A program made the position numbers and the translations under genes. A stretch of 64,000 bases of DNA from Emticicia aquatilis (lineage in GTDB: Bacteria > Bacteroidota > Bacteroidia > Cytophagales > Spirosomataceae): assembly GCF_014644295.1 (NCBI RefSeq), contig NZ_BMKK01000017.1, positions 1 to 64,000 of the forward strand, read 5' to 3'. The notes below the pieces were generated by a model that was not told where the DNA came from, did not search any database, and saw only the letters and a program-made list of their open reading frames with translations. How positions within the stretch are numbered: the stretch's first letter is position 1; each line of letters begins with the position of its first letter. This document shows, one piece after another, positions 63,613 to 64,000 of this stretch.

Positions 63613-64000
63613 ATGATGCAAAATCTATTTCGATATTTTTCCTGCTGTTTGGGTTGTTTGCTGATTTGTTCTTTTCCTGCAAACTCAAAAAAAATTTTAG
63701 CAGAAAAGAAAGAAATCAGTCAAGAAGTTGCTCTCAAGTGGGCAAAAATAACCTTGAATTTTATTAATAGACAACCAAATAAATCGCCAACTTTCATTTC
63801 TCGTACGCTGGCTTATACAGGCATTACGATGTATGAGTCAGTTGTGCATAGTAGCACTAAATATCAATCTATTACACAAGAATTAAATGGTTTAGGTAAA
63901 CTGCCAATGCCCGCATCTGGCAAAATATATGATTGGGAAACCGTACTGAACGCAGGACAATCAAAGATAGTCCGGCTTTTGTGGCAACCACTCAAAACCG
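63613..64000 (+). CDS. Vanadium-haloperoxidase/PAP2-like protein, 5' part
   Basis: Starts at ATG 63613 (a second ATG follows at 63616) and runs off the window. The N-terminus has a signal peptide (CCLGCLLICSFPANS). The visible 129 residues include WAKITLNFINRQPNKSPTFISR, LAYTGITMYESVV and LNAGQSKIVRLLW, typical of the N-terminal helical half of bacterial vanadium-dependent haloperoxidases. The catalytic His/Arg residues lie beyond the edge. It is 61 bp after heptad protein 2 and may belong to the same operon. Confidence 0.65.
   Translation, partial: MMQNLFRYFSCCLGCLLICSFPANSKKILAEKKEISQEVALKWAKITLNFINRQPNKSPTFISRTLAYTGITMYESVVHSSTKYQSITQELNGLGKLPMPASGKIYDWETVLNAGQSKIVRLLWQPLKT

Noticed and set aside
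63579-63767. Open frame of 62 residues after heptad protein 2
   Set aside because: It overlaps the haloperoxidase-like gene in another frame and has no protein-like pattern; the frame from 63613 has clear family motifs.

Overview
The window looks like a chromosome segment of a Bacteroidota bacterium, most likely order Cytophagales (Spirosomaceae/Emticicia-like; the genus is inferred, not shown). The evidence is low GC, promoters of the TTTG / TAnnTTTG type, several TonB-dependent receptors with N-terminal CarboxypepD_reg-like domains, a type IX secretion (T9SS) C-terminal sorting domain, a bacterial serine palmitoyltransferase, DUF2490/DUF3179 proteins and almost no Shine-Dalgarno sequences. 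No rRNA, tRNA, CRISPR array, insertion sequence or prophage was seen.

Layout. 0-8 kb: a membrane-tethered winged-helix regulator behind four 11-bp TGTAAA repeats, an HxlR/nitroreductase divergent pair, an SRPBCC protein, a TonB receptor with a PAS-LuxR regulator, a membrane protein and an M20 peptidase. 8.3-11.1 kb: a compact AccI-like type II restriction-modification pair. 11.4-22.5 kb: a secreted purple acid phosphatase, a cold-shock protein, an ArsR-AHSA1-DUF1801 operon, an HD phosphohydrolase, an AraC regulator divergent from a small membrane/SnoaL pair, serine palmitoyltransferase and HemN. 22.7-32.7 kb: an AAA ATPase, an Fe-S type photolyase, a Nudix regulator divergent from an orphan ABC ATPase, metK behind a structured leader, and two envelope proteins driven by duplicated promoters. 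32.9-41.8 kb: a large haem-c/HEAT lipoprotein and a GH43 glycosidase, each followed by a displaced copy of its own 3' end, then a stress-protein/FAD-oxidoreductase pair. 41.9-55 kb: a T9SS cargo protein, ffh, a glycine-rich secreted protein, a frame-split HigA antitoxin, an M20 amidohydrolase, arfB, dnaG, a TRIC channel, a DUF2490 protein and a TauE permease.

55-64 kb is the most unusual part. Two small proteins are built almost entirely from IxxNQxx heptads, a predicted N@d-type trimeric coiled coil. One is convergent with an XRE regulator. The other sits in a tight operon: AhpD-like protein, TonB receptor, MFS transporter, heptad protein, vanadium-haloperoxidase-like protein (cut by the window edge). 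A 16-bp TTCC-N8-GGAA motif lies upstream of the XRE gene and three times upstream of this operon, which suggests one regulator joins both loci.

Other signals worth a second look are an H-type pseudoknot predicted in the metK leader, a palindrome carried in frame inside the ABC ATPase gene, and several long perfect palindromes between genes. Starts were moved to internal ATG or GTG codons where the longest open frame began with an implausible TTG/GTG or an upstream extension; these choices are stated in each entry. All functional calls are from reading sequence motifs, without database searches.
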